Positions 8,174 to 17,154 of a stretch of DNA of 64,000 nt are shown piece by piece (within the stretch, counting starts at the first letter, position 1; every line of letters starts with the position of its first letter). Origin of the DNA: Carnobacterium mobile DSM 4848 (lineage in GTDB: Bacteria > Bacillota > Bacilli > Lactobacillales > Carnobacteriaceae); contig NZ_JQMR01000001.1 of the NCBI RefSeq assembly GCF_000744825.1, positions 1 to 64,000 on the forward strand, in the 5' to 3' direction. A model generated the notes under the pieces. That model was not told the origin of the DNA, searched no databases, and worked only from the letters and a program-made list of their open reading frames with translations. A program made the translations under genes and the position numbers.

Positions 8174-8205
8174 AAAAATAGAAAAAGCAGGAGCAGTGAT
8201 TGATA

Positions 8206-8295
8206 ATGAGGAGATTGGGCATTCCAATTTATCCAAATCATAGTAAACCAGAGGAGGTAAAAAACTATATTGAGTTAGCTTCAAAATACAATTAG
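8206..8295 (+). pseudogene. 5' remnant of a MupG/DUF871-family gene
   Basis: Only 29 codons remain. MRRLGIPIYPNHSKPEEVKN resembles the extreme N-terminus of DUF871/MupG proteins (6-phospho-N-acetylmuramidase family), which normally run to roughly 350 residues. The frame stops at TAG (8293-8295), after which sequence matching the middle of a PTS IIC begins in another frame. The gene is therefore truncated by an internal deletion rather than by a point mutation. Confidence 0.65.
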
Positions 8296-8305
8296 TATCT
8301 TTGGG

Positions 8306-9013
8306 ATGATCAGAACGATTTTCTTTGCTTTCGGTGTAACCGATATCATCACTTCTTTCTATGATTTAGTTCAACAGCCATTTATGGGATTAGCGAATAC
8401 TCTCCCATCAGCTATCTTATTAGCTTTCATTGCACCTTTCTTGTGGTTCTTCGGGCTACATGGTGCAAATATGATTGAACCTTTGATGCAGTCTATCAAT
8501 GCGCCTGCAATTGAATCAAATATCGAAGCCATCAATAACGGCCTTGCAGCACCTTATATTGTAAATAAACCGTTTTTTGATTCTTTCGTTAACTTAGGCG
8601 GAACAGGTGCAACACTTGGTTTGATTATCGCTATTTTTATCTTCGGACGTCGAAATAAAGCGTACAAAGTAGTCACGAATTTAAGCTCTGCTCCAGGAAT
8701 TTTTAATATCAATGAACCTATGATGTTTGGACTACCAATCGTTTTGAATCCCATCATGTTCATTCCATTTATCTTGACACCGATCGTGCTTGTAACAGTG
8801 GCTTATACTGCAACAAAATTAGGTATGGTGCCGGTAGCAACGGCTATGCCGCCATGGGTAACACCGCCAATTATTGGAGGCTTCTTAGCTACTCAAAGTA
8901 TTGCGGGCGGGGTATTAGCAGCTGTTAACTTAGTTATTTCAGTTGTCATCTATGCACCATTTGTTAAGATTGCTGAAATCCAATCTTTGAAAATTGAAGA
9001 GTTAGCTGATTAA
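8306..9013 (+). pseudogene. 3' half of a PTS lactose/cellobiose-type IIC gene
   Basis: The 235-residue frame corresponds to the C-terminal half of a Lac/Cel-type IIC permease (full length about 430). It has the conserved LWFFGLHG and IVNKPFFDSFVNLGGTG segments and the NINEPMMFGLPI signature for sugar binding. The N-terminal transmembrane half is missing. The first ATG (8306) is internal to the family and has no convincing ribosome site. It is joined to a MupG-like remnant about 10 bp upstream. It is unlikely to form a working transporter, so the orphan IIB-IIA pair probably needs another IIC. Confidence 0.85.
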
Positions 9014-9112
9014 TTTAAAACGATAATTAAATTAGCTGTACTTTTTGAAAAAAAGTTAAGTATTTATGAAAAAAGAAAAGGATAGGACAAAGTAGTATAT
9101 CCTAAGTTTAAT

Positions 9113-9165
9113 AAAAGAATGACGCTATTTTCCTGAAAGAATAAAGGGAATAGCGTCATTCTTTT
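9113..9165. terminator. Bidirectional terminator between IIC remnant and LacI gene
   Basis: A 17-bp perfect stem, AAAAGAATGACGCTATT (9113-9129) with AATAGCGTCATTCTTTT (9149-9165). It is placed between convergent genes, with A/T tails on both sides. Confidence 0.92.
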
Positions 9166-9251
9166 ATTTATCACTATATAAAAATAATGTCCTAAGATAT
9201 GAAACGCTGATAAAGCATATTATAGGAGTATTCAAAAAATCCTAAAAAAAT

Positions 9252-10277
9252 TTATGATTTTTCTTCATTAAGAGTCTTTGTCGAAGTACGAACAATTAAC
9301 TCAGGAGTGATACTTACTTCGACAAAAGGATTATTTGGACTTTCAATTCTTTGCTCCATTAAAGTAACAGCTGTCTTGCCCATAAATTCTAAGTCAGTAG
9401 CAATACAACTGATTGGTGGCTGAGAAAGTCTAGTAAATTCAGTATCATCAAAGCACAAGACAGAAATATCATCTGGGACCAAATAGCCTTTCGATTGTAG
9501 ATAAGAATTCAAAATAAAAGCTAGACCTGAATTTACACAAAACCAAGCAGTAGGCATATTGTTTAAAGCATCTAGTCGAGCATACAACTTACTTTGATCT
9601 TCTTGTATATTAGTAATAAGGTATTCGTTATTAAAAGAAATAGAGTAATCATTTAAAGCCTTCATATAACCTAACTGGCGTTCATCATAGCTAGGCGAAA
9701 AGGTTACTTCCCCAATAAACCCAATTTTTTTATGGTTTAACTGTATTAAATACTCAACAGCGGTATATGCTCCTGTAATATTTTGGCTGGTTACTGCATC
9801 AGCTTTAAAATGAGGATGATGATGATCAACAAGAACACAAGGGTATTCTAATGAAAGTATGTTTTGGATAAAGGTATTTTCAATATGAGAGAGAATAAAA
9901 ATACCCGCCCAATCAGTAGATGATAATTTAGTTTGAAAATCTTTATCTTGAAAATCAAAATTCTTTATTTCTTTTACTGTAAGGTTATTACCAGAACTTT
10001 CCACATTTTTTTTTATACTTGATAATATAATTCCGAAAAAACTTGTTTGAGATAAAGCAAAAGTGGTAGCTAATAATAAAAACTCTTTAGGATGAGAACT
10101 GATACTCTCTTTTTTTTTTTCCACAAAGTTATACTGGTAACCTAGTTCTTCTGCAGCTTGTTTAACAAGTAGCTTGGTTTGTTCACTTACTCCATTTTTA
10201 TTTCTTAAGGCTTGGGATACTGAATTTTTTGATATGTTCAGATAATTGGCAACATCTTGCATAGTAATTTTAGTCAT
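9252..10277 (-). CDS. LacI-family transcriptional regulator
   Basis: A 341-residue repressor of normal LacI length. The N-terminal helix-turn-helix (ITMQDVANYLNISKNSVSQAL, residues 4-24) is followed by the hinge region and a periplasmic-binding-protein-like sensor domain. GAGG lies just upstream of the start. It is divergent from the sugar ABC transporter operon, so it likely represses that operon and responds to the imported mannoside or a product. I recall the Listeria lmo0858-lmo0865 locus as having the same regulator-first layout. Confidence 0.95.
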   Translation of the reverse strand: MTKITMQDVANYLNISKNSVSQALRNKNGVSEQTKLLVKQAAEELGYQYNFVEKKKESISSHPKEFLLLATTFALSQTSFFGIILSSIKKNVESSGNNLTVKEIKNFDFQDKDFQTKLSSTDWAGIFILSHIENTFIQNILSLEYPCVLVDHHHPHFKADAVTSQNITGAYTAVEYLIQLNHKKIGFIGEVTFSPSYDERQLGYMKALNDYSISFNNEYLITNIQEDQSKLYARLDALNNMPTAWFCVNSGLAFILNSYLQSKGYLVPDDISVLCFDDTEFTRLSQPPISCIATDLEFMGKTAVTLMEQRIESPNNPFVEVSITPELIVRTSTKTLNEEKS

Positions 10278-10494
10278 TTAGATTCCTCATTTTTTCGATA
10301 TTAAATAAAAATACACATTATTAATACAACTTTCATAAAACTGTACGTTAATATTCCTTTTATTAATTACAGAATACATTACTATGGACTTCTAGTCAAA
10401 TTCGAGAACACAATGACACTTGATATATTAAGCCTAAACATTTTATTTAAATTACTAACATTACAGTAATTAAATTATTTTATTTAAAATAATG

Positions 10495-10523
10495 TTGACT
10501 TTTAATCTTTGTAATGCGATAAT
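10495..10523 (+). promoter_or_regulatory. Sigma-A promoter of the mannoside operon
   Basis: TTGACT (10495-10500) and GATAAT (10518-10523) are separated by exactly 17 bp. The start point should lie near 10530, about 40 bases before the binding-protein gene. Confidence 0.85.
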
Positions 10524-10534
10524 GTGGATGTAAA

Positions 10535-10548
10535 AGAAAGCGATTACC
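10535..10548 (+). promoter_or_regulatory. cre-like or LacI operator site at the operon start
   Basis: AGAAAGCGATTACC fits the cre consensus TGWAANCGNTNWCA except at its two end positions. It sits just after the predicted start point, where bound CcpA or the divergent LacI-family protein would block transcription. Confidence 0.65.
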
Positions 10549-10570
10549 AAAAAAGACAGGAGGAAAGAAA

Positions 10571-11893
10571 ATGAAATTGAAAAAGAGAGTTTTTGGAACA
10601 GCCATTATGGCCTTATTAGGAATAACCTTAGTAGGTTGTGGAAGTAATAGTAACTCTTCGAAAAAAGAAAACGGAAAAACAGAAGTTACATTTTGGGCAG
10701 CACCTAATCCACCTCAATTAAAGTATTGGAAAGAAATGGCTGCAGAATTTGAAAAAACAAATCCTGATATCGATGTTGTGGTAACTCAGATGAAAGAAAG
10801 CCCTTCATCTGAAGCGACAATCCAATCGGCAGTTGCTTCAAAAACAGCTCCAACAATGTCAGAAAATATTAACCGTAGTTTTGGTGCACAATTAGCAGAA
10901 AGTGAAGTTATTCTTCCATTGAATAAAATTGAAGGATTTTCAGATATTGTTTCTTCAAGAAATATGAACGCTACTGTAGATAGTTGGGAATTTTCAGATG
11001 GCAGCCAGTATATTTTACCTGTTTATTCTAATCCAATTATGTTTGCTTGGAGAACAGATGTCTTAAAAGATTTAGGTTATTCTGAACCACCAAAAACATA
11101 TAGTGAATTAGTAGAAGTTGGTAAAAAGCTTAAAGAGAAATATCCAGAAAAAGTTATTTGGGCTAAAAGTGATTTGTCAGATCCTACTGGTTGGATGCGT
11201 TGGTTTGATTTCTTCCCACTTTATGATGCAGCGACTGAGGGGAACAGCTTTATTGAGGATAATAAGTTAACTGTGGATGATGAAGCAGGAGTAGAGCTTT
11301 TAACTATGATGGCTGATCTTCAAAAAGATAAATTACTACTTGCTGGTGAAGCAACGGACCCATTTGAAAACCAAGTAAGTATCATGGCAGATTTAGGACC
11401 ATGGGCATTTCCAAACTGGGAAGAAAAATTCCCGGAATTAGTTTACGGTGAAAATTATACAGTTGCTTCTCCAGTAGTTCCTGACTCTATGGCAGATACT
11501 GAAAATGTTTCAACTTATGCAGATGCTAAAGGCATAGTAATGTATACTCAAGCCACAGAAGAGGAACAAAAAGCAGCAGTAGAATTTTTGAAATTTGTTT
11601 ATGGTGATGTACAACATGATGTAGAACTATTAGAAACAACAAGTTTAATTCCTGCTCGTGATGATTCAACAGAAAATGAAGCATTTGCAGATTACTTTAA
11701 AGAACACCCTGAAATGAAATCTTTTGCTGAAAGTGTTAAAAATGCTGTTCCTGCTATGGACAACGCAAACTATAACGAATTGCAACAAATTATTGGTGAA
11801 TCTGCATGGAATCCTATCGTGAGAGGAGAAAAAACTCCTGAAAAAGCGTGGAAAGACATGAAAGCAGCATTAGAAGGAGTGCTTAAAGAATGA
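10571..11893 (+). CDS. ABC sugar transporter substrate-binding lipoprotein
   Basis: A 440-residue extracellular solute-binding protein of the CUT1 (MalE-like) class. The signal sequence ends in a lipobox (LVGC, cysteine near residue 23) for lipid anchoring, followed by a Ser/Asn linker. The mature domain has the usual family 1 binding-protein character (TEVTFWAAPNPPQ start). GGAGG precedes the ATG. It is the first gene of the operon and captures the oligosaccharide for the two permeases. No ATPase is present, so a shared MsmK/MalK-type ATPase elsewhere is expected. Confidence 0.95.
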   Translation: MKLKKRVFGTAIMALLGITLVGCGSNSNSSKKENGKTEVTFWAAPNPPQLKYWKEMAAEFEKTNPDIDVVVTQMKESPSSEATIQSAVASKTAPTMSENINRSFGAQLAESEVILPLNKIEGFSDIVSSRNMNATVDSWEFSDGSQYILPVYSNPIMFAWRTDVLKDLGYSEPPKTYSELVEVGKKLKEKYPEKVIWAKSDLSDPTGWMRWFDFFPLYDAATEGNSFIEDNKLTVDDEAGVELLTMMADLQKDKLLLAGEATDPFENQVSIMADLGPWAFPNWEEKFPELVYGENYTVASPVVPDSMADTENVSTYADAKGIVMYTQATEEEQKAAVEFLKFVYGDVQHDVELLETTSLIPARDDSTENEAFADYFKEHPEMKSFAESVKNAVPAMDNANYNELQQIIGESAWNPIVRGEKTPEKAWKDMKAALEGVLKE

Positions 11894-12768
11894 AGAAAAT
11901 GAACAATAAATTGGGCTGGTCTTTTTCCAGCCCTTACATTATTTTTACAGCTATTTTCTTTTTATTGCCATTAGGTTGGTCATTATGGCTTGCGGTAACG
12001 GATTGGGATATGATGTCGCCTAATGTAAATTTTGTAGGGGTAGGCAACTTTATTAAAGCATTCCACAGTCCTGCAATAAGAGCTTCTTTCTTTGTAACCT
12101 ATAAGTTTTTATTTATATTTGTTCCGTTGGCTCTGATCCTTTCAATGGTGATCGCTTTATTGGTTAATAGTTTACCTAAATTTAAAGGGTTATATTTAGT
12201 AGCATTTTTCTTACCATATTTATCTAGTGGGGTAGTCACATCTTTAATTGTAAAAGGTTTATTATCCTATAATGGAGCTTTTAACACACTTTTAAGAAAT
12301 AAGTTTGGTGTGGAAATTGATTGGTTAGGCAATCCTACATCGGCCTTATTAATTGTGTCGTTGATGATTGCTTGGAAGATGTCCGGTTATTATGCCTTGA
12401 TCTTAAACTCAGGGTTAAGCAGTATTAATCAAGAAATTTATGAAGCAGCAGCGATTGATGGCGCAAGTAGCTTCACCTTATTTAGAAAGATAACGATTCC
12501 AATGTTATATCCTGCCTTGTTTACTGTTATTGTAATGGCAGTAGGAGTAAGCTTCGGTATTTTTACTGAAGTTTACCAATTAACCGGTGGTGGGCCGAAC
12601 TATGCAACAAATACATGGCAAATGGAAATTTATAATCAAGCGTTTGTTAACTTACAATCTGGCTATGCATCTGCAATCGCATTGATAGCAGCAGTAGTTA
12701 CATTTATATCAATCGGAATTATTAGAAAACTTCTCGAAAAGTGGGGTGAATCCAATGGTTGGTCATAG
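11890..12768 (+). CDS. ABC sugar transporter permease, MalF-like
   Basis: A 292-residue inner-membrane permease with about six hydrophobic segments. The ATPase-contact EAA loop is visible as EAAAIDGASSFTLFRKITIP near two thirds of the length. Its ATG overlaps the stop of the binding-protein gene by 4 bases, showing translational coupling. It should pair with the next permease to form the sugar channel. Confidence 0.94.
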   Translation: MKKMNNKLGWSFSSPYIIFTAIFFLLPLGWSLWLAVTDWDMMSPNVNFVGVGNFIKAFHSPAIRASFFVTYKFLFIFVPLALILSMVIALLVNSLPKFKGLYLVAFFLPYLSSGVVTSLIVKGLLSYNGAFNTLLRNKFGVEIDWLGNPTSALLIVSLMIAWKMSGYYALILNSGLSSINQEIYEAAAIDGASSFTLFRKITIPMLYPALFTVIVMAVGVSFGIFTEVYQLTGGGPNYATNTWQMEIYNQAFVNLQSGYASAIALIAAVVTFISIGIIRKLLEKWGESNGWS

Positions 12769-13591
12769 AAATAAAAAATTGATTATTACGACAAAATATA
12801 TTGCTACTACTTTATTGCTCCTCGTTATGATTTTTCCTTTTATTTACTTGATTTTGCATTCCTTTGCAGCATGGGATCAAGTGGATCGAAATATACTACC
12901 TAGTGAGTTTTCATTGCGATCATGGATATGGTTATTCGGGGATTCTTCTACAGCAGCTAGCGCACCATGGTTAGGAGCATTTATGAATACTATTATTGTA
13001 ACAACTATATCTACTTTCTTAATGCTGATTTTTGCCATAATGGTTGCTTATGCTTTAGCAAAAGTGAACTTCAGAGGAAAAAGCTTTGTTAATAATGCTC
13101 TTTTATTTCAAATGTTTTTCCCAGCGATCATTTTATTGATCCCGCAATTTTTAATGATAACGAATGTGGGCTTAACAGACACTTATGCAGGAATGATTAT
13201 TCCGACAATGGTAAGTCTATGGGCCATTTTTATGTATACTAACTTTTTTAAAGCAGTTCCAGATTCCTTTATTGAAGCGGCAAAGTTAGATGGTGCATCA
13301 GAAATGACCATTCTTTTTAGAATTATGTTGCCTATGTCTAAGTCCATTACAACGGTAGTATTCTTATTTATGTACACTGACAGATGGACAAATTTATTAT
13401 GGGACATGATTGTATCTAAGAGTGATTCGACAGTGACCTTAAACGTATTGATTTCGCAGATGTTTGGACCATATGCAACTTATCCAGGGCCGATGTATGC
13501 TGCTTCTGTTGTTTTGACATTGCCTTTAATTATTTTGTTTTTAATCTTTTCAAAAAAATTCCAAGAAGGAATGCAATATACAACCAAGTAG
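12755..13591 (+). CDS. ABC sugar transporter permease, MalG-like
   Basis: The second permease, 278 residues from ATG 12755. An in-frame GTG at 12746 exists, but the GGGGTG ribosome site sits between the two, favouring the ATG. The EAA loop reads EAAKLDGASEMTILFRIMLP. It has about six membrane segments and overlaps the end of the preceding permease gene. With that permease it completes the CUT1 translocation pore. Confidence 0.93.
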   Translation: MVGHRNKKLIITTKYIATTLLLLVMIFPFIYLILHSFAAWDQVDRNILPSEFSLRSWIWLFGDSSTAASAPWLGAFMNTIIVTTISTFLMLIFAIMVAYALAKVNFRGKSFVNNALLFQMFFPAIILLIPQFLMITNVGLTDTYAGMIIPTMVSLWAIFMYTNFFKAVPDSFIEAAKLDGASEMTILFRIMLPMSKSITTVVFLFMYTDRWTNLLWDMIVSKSDSTVTLNVLISQMFGPYATYPGPMYAASVVLTLPLIILFLIFSKKFQEGMQYTTK

Positions 13592-13602
13592 GGGAAAGTT
13601 AA

Positions 13603-15150
13603 ATGAAAGAATGGTGGAAAGAAACAGTCTTTTATGAAATTTATATGCCTTCATTTAAAGATGGTAATGGAGATGGCTTAGGGGATTTTAAAGGAATAAC
13701 AGAAAAGCTTAGTTATTTATCAGAATTGGGAATAGGCGGTATTTGGTTAACTCCATTTTATAAATCTCCCAGAATAGATAATGGCTATGACATAAGCGAC
13801 TATAAAAATATTGATCCTATTTATGGAACAGAGCAAGACTTTAATATCTTTTTGCAAGAAGCGCATAATAAAGGAATAAAAGTGATAGTGGATTTAGTGA
13901 TTAATCATACATCTATTGAACATGAATGGTTTAAAGAATCTGCTGCTTCTCGAACAGCATCTAAAAGAGATTGGTATATTTGGAAAGATATGCCTAATAA
14001 TTGGGAATCCTTTTTTGGTGGATCTGCTTGGGAATACGATAAGCAAACAAACCAATATTATTATCATAGTTTCGCAAGAGAGCAAGCAGATTTAAATTGG
14101 AACAATCCAGAAGTACAAAAAGCTATTTTTGACGTTATTGATTATTGGTTAAAAAGAGGTATTGATGGATTTAGGCTTGATGTCATCAATAACCTTACTT
14201 TAAGAGATAGTTTCCCAGATAATCCGATTGATAAAAAGCATCATAAACAAATTCATATGTTCGATAAAAATCAAGAAGGAATCATTGAAACCATTAAAGA
14301 AATAGCAAGTTTTATTAAAAATAAAACTAACGAAGCTTTTATGGTAGGAGAAATTAGTTCGGATGAAGTTGAATTGATCGCTAGTTATTCCGAAGATGAC
14401 TTATTAGACGTAACGTTTAATTTCAATTTTGGAAGTATTGAGGATCTGGACATCAATTATCTGTTTGAAGAAATGAAAAAAATGGAAGAAGTACATTCAA
14501 ATGGTAACTATCCGACTCTTTTTTTTGGAAGTCATGATATGGGAAGACTTTGGTCTAGATTAGCATCCGAAAAAGTTGAAACTGCTGAGCTTTTAGCAGC
14601 ACTTATGCTTACAGCAAAAGGTGTTCCTTTTATATATTTTGGAGACGAAATAGGGATGGAAGATTTTGTTGCAGAAACTACAGATGATTTAAGAGACATT
14701 CAAGGAATAATGGCCTATCGTTTAGCATTAATTGATGACCAAACCCAAGAACAAGCTTTAAAGATAGCAAATGAAAAGACTAGGGATAAAGCCAGAGCAC
14801 CAATGCAATGGGAAGACGATTCTTTTTCAACAAATGCAGCGTGGATACCGAGTGCGCCTAAAGTTGGAGAAAGGCGACACCGTTTATCCTTATTTTATAA
14901 AAAGTTAATAAGGTTAAGAAAAATGCATGCTTTAAGCTATGAAACTTATGTATTTTTGAAATTGCAGAAACAGTTATTGTACTTTCAAAGAGGAAGTGTT
15001 CTTGTATTATTAAACTTTGGCTTAAATGTAGAAAAAATTAAGGGAAATTGGAAAGTAGAATCTGTGCTTCTAACTAATGCATCAGTTAAATGGAGCAACA
15101 CTGAAATTGAAATTCCGGCATTATCGGTAGCAATATTGACTTTGAGGTGA
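13603..15150 (+). CDS. GH13 alpha-glucosidase-type enzyme
   Basis: A 515-residue cytoplasmic family 13 glycoside hydrolase of the oligo-1,6-glucosidase type. The calcium-loop-like DGNGDGLGDF lies near residue 25. The catalytic triad is visible: nucleophile Asp193 in GFRLD, acid/base Glu250 in VGEI, and transition-state Asp312 in GSHD (the common form is NHD). A small beta-domain closes the C-terminus. It should cleave alpha-glucosidic bonds. It sits between the transporter and mannoside phosphorylase genes, suggesting a mixed glucose/mannose substrate or a broader role. Exact specificity is not readable. Confidence 0.93.
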   Translation: MKEWWKETVFYEIYMPSFKDGNGDGLGDFKGITEKLSYLSELGIGGIWLTPFYKSPRIDNGYDISDYKNIDPIYGTEQDFNIFLQEAHNKGIKVIVDLVINHTSIEHEWFKESAASRTASKRDWYIWKDMPNNWESFFGGSAWEYDKQTNQYYYHSFAREQADLNWNNPEVQKAIFDVIDYWLKRGIDGFRLDVINNLTLRDSFPDNPIDKKHHKQIHMFDKNQEGIIETIKEIASFIKNKTNEAFMVGEISSDEVELIASYSEDDLLDVTFNFNFGSIEDLDINYLFEEMKKMEEVHSNGNYPTLFFGSHDMGRLWSRLASEKVETAELLAALMLTAKGVPFIYFGDEIGMEDFVAETTDDLRDIQGIMAYRLALIDDQTQEQALKIANEKTRDKARAPMQWEDDSFSTNAAWIPSAPKVGERRHRLSLFYKKLIRLRKMHALSYETYVFLKLQKQLLYFQRGSVLVLLNFGLNVEKIKGNWKVESVLLTNASVKWSNTEIEIPALSVAILTLR

Positions 15151-15154
15151 AAAA

Positions 15155-16078
15155 ATGGATTATTGTGAATTACTACTAAAAGAGTATAGACAAAAGAATA
15201 CTAAAAAAGAATCAACAAAATTAATATTTAAAGATGTAGAACCTAATGACGTTTATAACATTACAGCTCCTTTTGAAACGAGAGAAGGTTTAGTTATTGC
15301 TGGTCGTGTAGAAGCCAGGGATAGTGAAGATTCAAAAGTAATGTTTTTTACTGAAACAAAAGAAAATACTTGGTGTCTTATAAAAGAAGCACCCGTATTT
15401 AAACTCCAAGACCCATTTATTACAAAAATTAAGGGGCAGCTAGTATTAGGTGGAGTTGAAGTATTTCCTAAAAAGAATCAGCCTGACTTATTGGATTGGA
15501 GAACTTGTTTTTATAAAGGCAATACGTTAAAAGAATTGGAATTGTTTTTTGAAGGTCCAATTGGAATGAAAGATATCCGATTAAAAGAATTAGAAAATGG
15601 TCAATTACTTTTATTAACCCGCCCTCAAGGTGAAAAAGGAGGACGTGGGAAAATTGGAGTTTCTATTCTAAATACTATAAGAGATCTCACGATTGAGGCA
15701 GTTGAAGCAGCGCCACTTATAGAAAATCAATTTACTGAGGGAGAATGGGGAGGCGCAAACGAAATCCACCAACTTGATGAAAATACAGTTGGGATACTTG
15801 GACATATTGCGAATTTTGATAAAGAGGGAGACCGACATTATTATTCGATGATTTTCAAATTAAATTTAAAAACTTTAGAAGCTTCACCTTTGAAAATAAT
15901 TGCTGAACGTAAAGATTTTATTATTGGCGAATCAAAAAGACCAGATCTAAGAGATGTTGTTTTTAGTGGTGGGATGATTCGACGTAACGATCAAATGAGT
16001 GTGTTATATGTAGGAACAAGTGATGCTGAAGCACAGAAAATAATAATAGAAGATCCATTTCTTAACATAAACAGATGA
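15155..16078 (+). CDS. DUF1861 family protein
   Basis: A 307-residue protein that I assign to DUF1861, which typically accompanies GH130 genes. It looks like a beta-propeller-style protein related in overall character to GH43/GH130-like folds, with GGANEIHQL and GESKRPDLRD segments. There is no signal peptide. GAGGTG precedes the ATG. Its stop codon overlaps the ribosome site of the GH130 gene, implying tight coupling. Function is unknown; context suggests a partner or accessory enzyme for mannoside breakdown. Confidence 0.75.
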   Translation: MDYCELLLKEYRQKNTKKESTKLIFKDVEPNDVYNITAPFETREGLVIAGRVEARDSEDSKVMFFTETKENTWCLIKEAPVFKLQDPFITKIKGQLVLGGVEVFPKKNQPDLLDWRTCFYKGNTLKELELFFEGPIGMKDIRLKELENGQLLLLTRPQGEKGGRGKIGVSILNTIRDLTIEAVEAAPLIENQFTEGEWGGANEIHQLDENTVGILGHIANFDKEGDRHYYSMIFKLNLKTLEASPLKIIAERKDFIIGESKRPDLRDVVFSGGMIRRNDQMSVLYVGTSDAEAQKIIIEDPFLNINR

Positions 16079-16089
16079 GGAGAAAAATA

Positions 16090-17154
16090 ATGAATATATA
16101 TAGATACGAAGAAAATCCAATGATTACACCGGTAGATGTTAAACCATATCACGAAGGATTTGAAGTAATAGGTGCATTTAATGCAGGAGTAGCAAAATAT
16201 AAAGATGAAGTACTTCTTTTATTAAGAGTTGCTGAAAGACCAATTAGTGAAAATCCCGATATCGTTAAGGTACCAATCTATAATACAGAAAGTAAGGAAA
16301 TGATCATTAAAGAATTTGACAAAAATGACAAAAATTATATTTTTGATGATCCTAGAACTTTTCGTTCTACTGACAAAGTAGAAGGATTTTCATATTTGAC
16401 TTCACTTTCATATATTCGCATTGCTCGTAGTAAAGATGGTCGTAACTTTACAGTGGATTCAGAACCGTTCTTATATCCTTTTAACGAATATCAATCTTTT
16501 GGTATTGAAGATGCAAGGGTTACACAAATGGGAGACACTTATTATATTAACTTTAGTTCGGTATCAGAAGTGGGTGTTTGTGATTCATTAGTTTCAACAA
16601 AAGATTTTGTAACATTCACAGATAAAGGCAATATTTTTGCTCCTGAAAACAAAGATGTATTGATTTTTCCCGAAAAAGTAAACGGTCTTTATTATGCGTT
16701 ACATAGACCGAGCCTTAAAAGTATTGGAAACTATGATATGTGGATCGCAACTTCTCCAGATTTACAACATTGGGGAAACCACAAACACTTAGCAGGAGTT
16801 AGAGAAGGACATTGGGACAATGGACGTATTGGTGGAGGATTAGTACCTATCAAGACTGAAAAAGGATGGTTAGAAATTTACCATGGTGCTACAAGCGAAA
16901 GTCGATATTGTATGGGAGCTATGTTATTAGATTTAGAAAATCCAACTAAAGTGATTGCACGTACCAAAACGCCAATTCTTGAACCCGAAGCAGAATATGA
17001 AAAGAAAGGTTTCTTTGGAGAAGTGGTTTTTGGATGTGGAGGAATCGTAAATGAAGATATTCTTCAAATGTATTATGGGGTTTCTGATACATCCATGGCA
17101 TGTTGTGAATTAAGTATTCAAGAAATTTTAAAACAGTTGGAAGAAGAGATGTAA
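16090..17154 (+). CDS. GH130 beta-mannoside phosphorylase
   Basis: A 354-residue five-bladed beta-propeller phosphorylase. The preferred start is ATG 16090 after GAGGAG; an in-frame ATG at 16075 lies inside the ribosome site. The GH130 signature FGIEDARV is present, as are WDNGRIGGG and YHGA segments expected around the sugar and phosphate sites. GH130 enzymes split beta-mannosides with phosphate to release mannose 1-phosphate. I recall the Listeria innocua homologue Lin0857 as a beta-1,2-mannobiose phosphorylase, so that activity is the best guess. The mutase gene immediately downstream fits this role. Confidence 0.88.
   Translation: MNIYRYEENPMITPVDVKPYHEGFEVIGAFNAGVAKYKDEVLLLLRVAERPISENPDIVKVPIYNTESKEMIIKEFDKNDKNYIFDDPRTFRSTDKVEGFSYLTSLSYIRIARSKDGRNFTVDSEPFLYPFNEYQSFGIEDARVTQMGDTYYINFSSVSEVGVCDSLVSTKDFVTFTDKGNIFAPENKDVLIFPEKVNGLYYALHRPSLKSIGNYDMWIATSPDLQHWGNHKHLAGVREGHWDNGRIGGGLVPIKTEKGWLEIYHGATSESRYCMGAMLLDLENPTKVIARTKTPILEPEAEYEKKGFFGEVVFGCGGIVNEDILQMYYGVSDTSMACCELSIQEILKQLEEEM

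Larger units (their letters stand above)
7714..8205. other. Gene-free region upstream of the decayed mupG-IIC locus
   Basis: About 490 bp with no credible gene. It holds a perfect long hairpin (7864-7896), a cre-like site (7993-8006), a short AAACAAC/GTTGTTT dyad (8079-8100) and an 11-bp stem (8138-8173). It looks like the old control region of the truncated genes that follow. Confidence 0.6.

Noticed and set aside
8306-9013. A functional short IIC for the orphan IIB-IIA genes
   Set aside because: It lacks the N-terminal half of the permease and a ribosome site, and lies after a truncated foreign frame.
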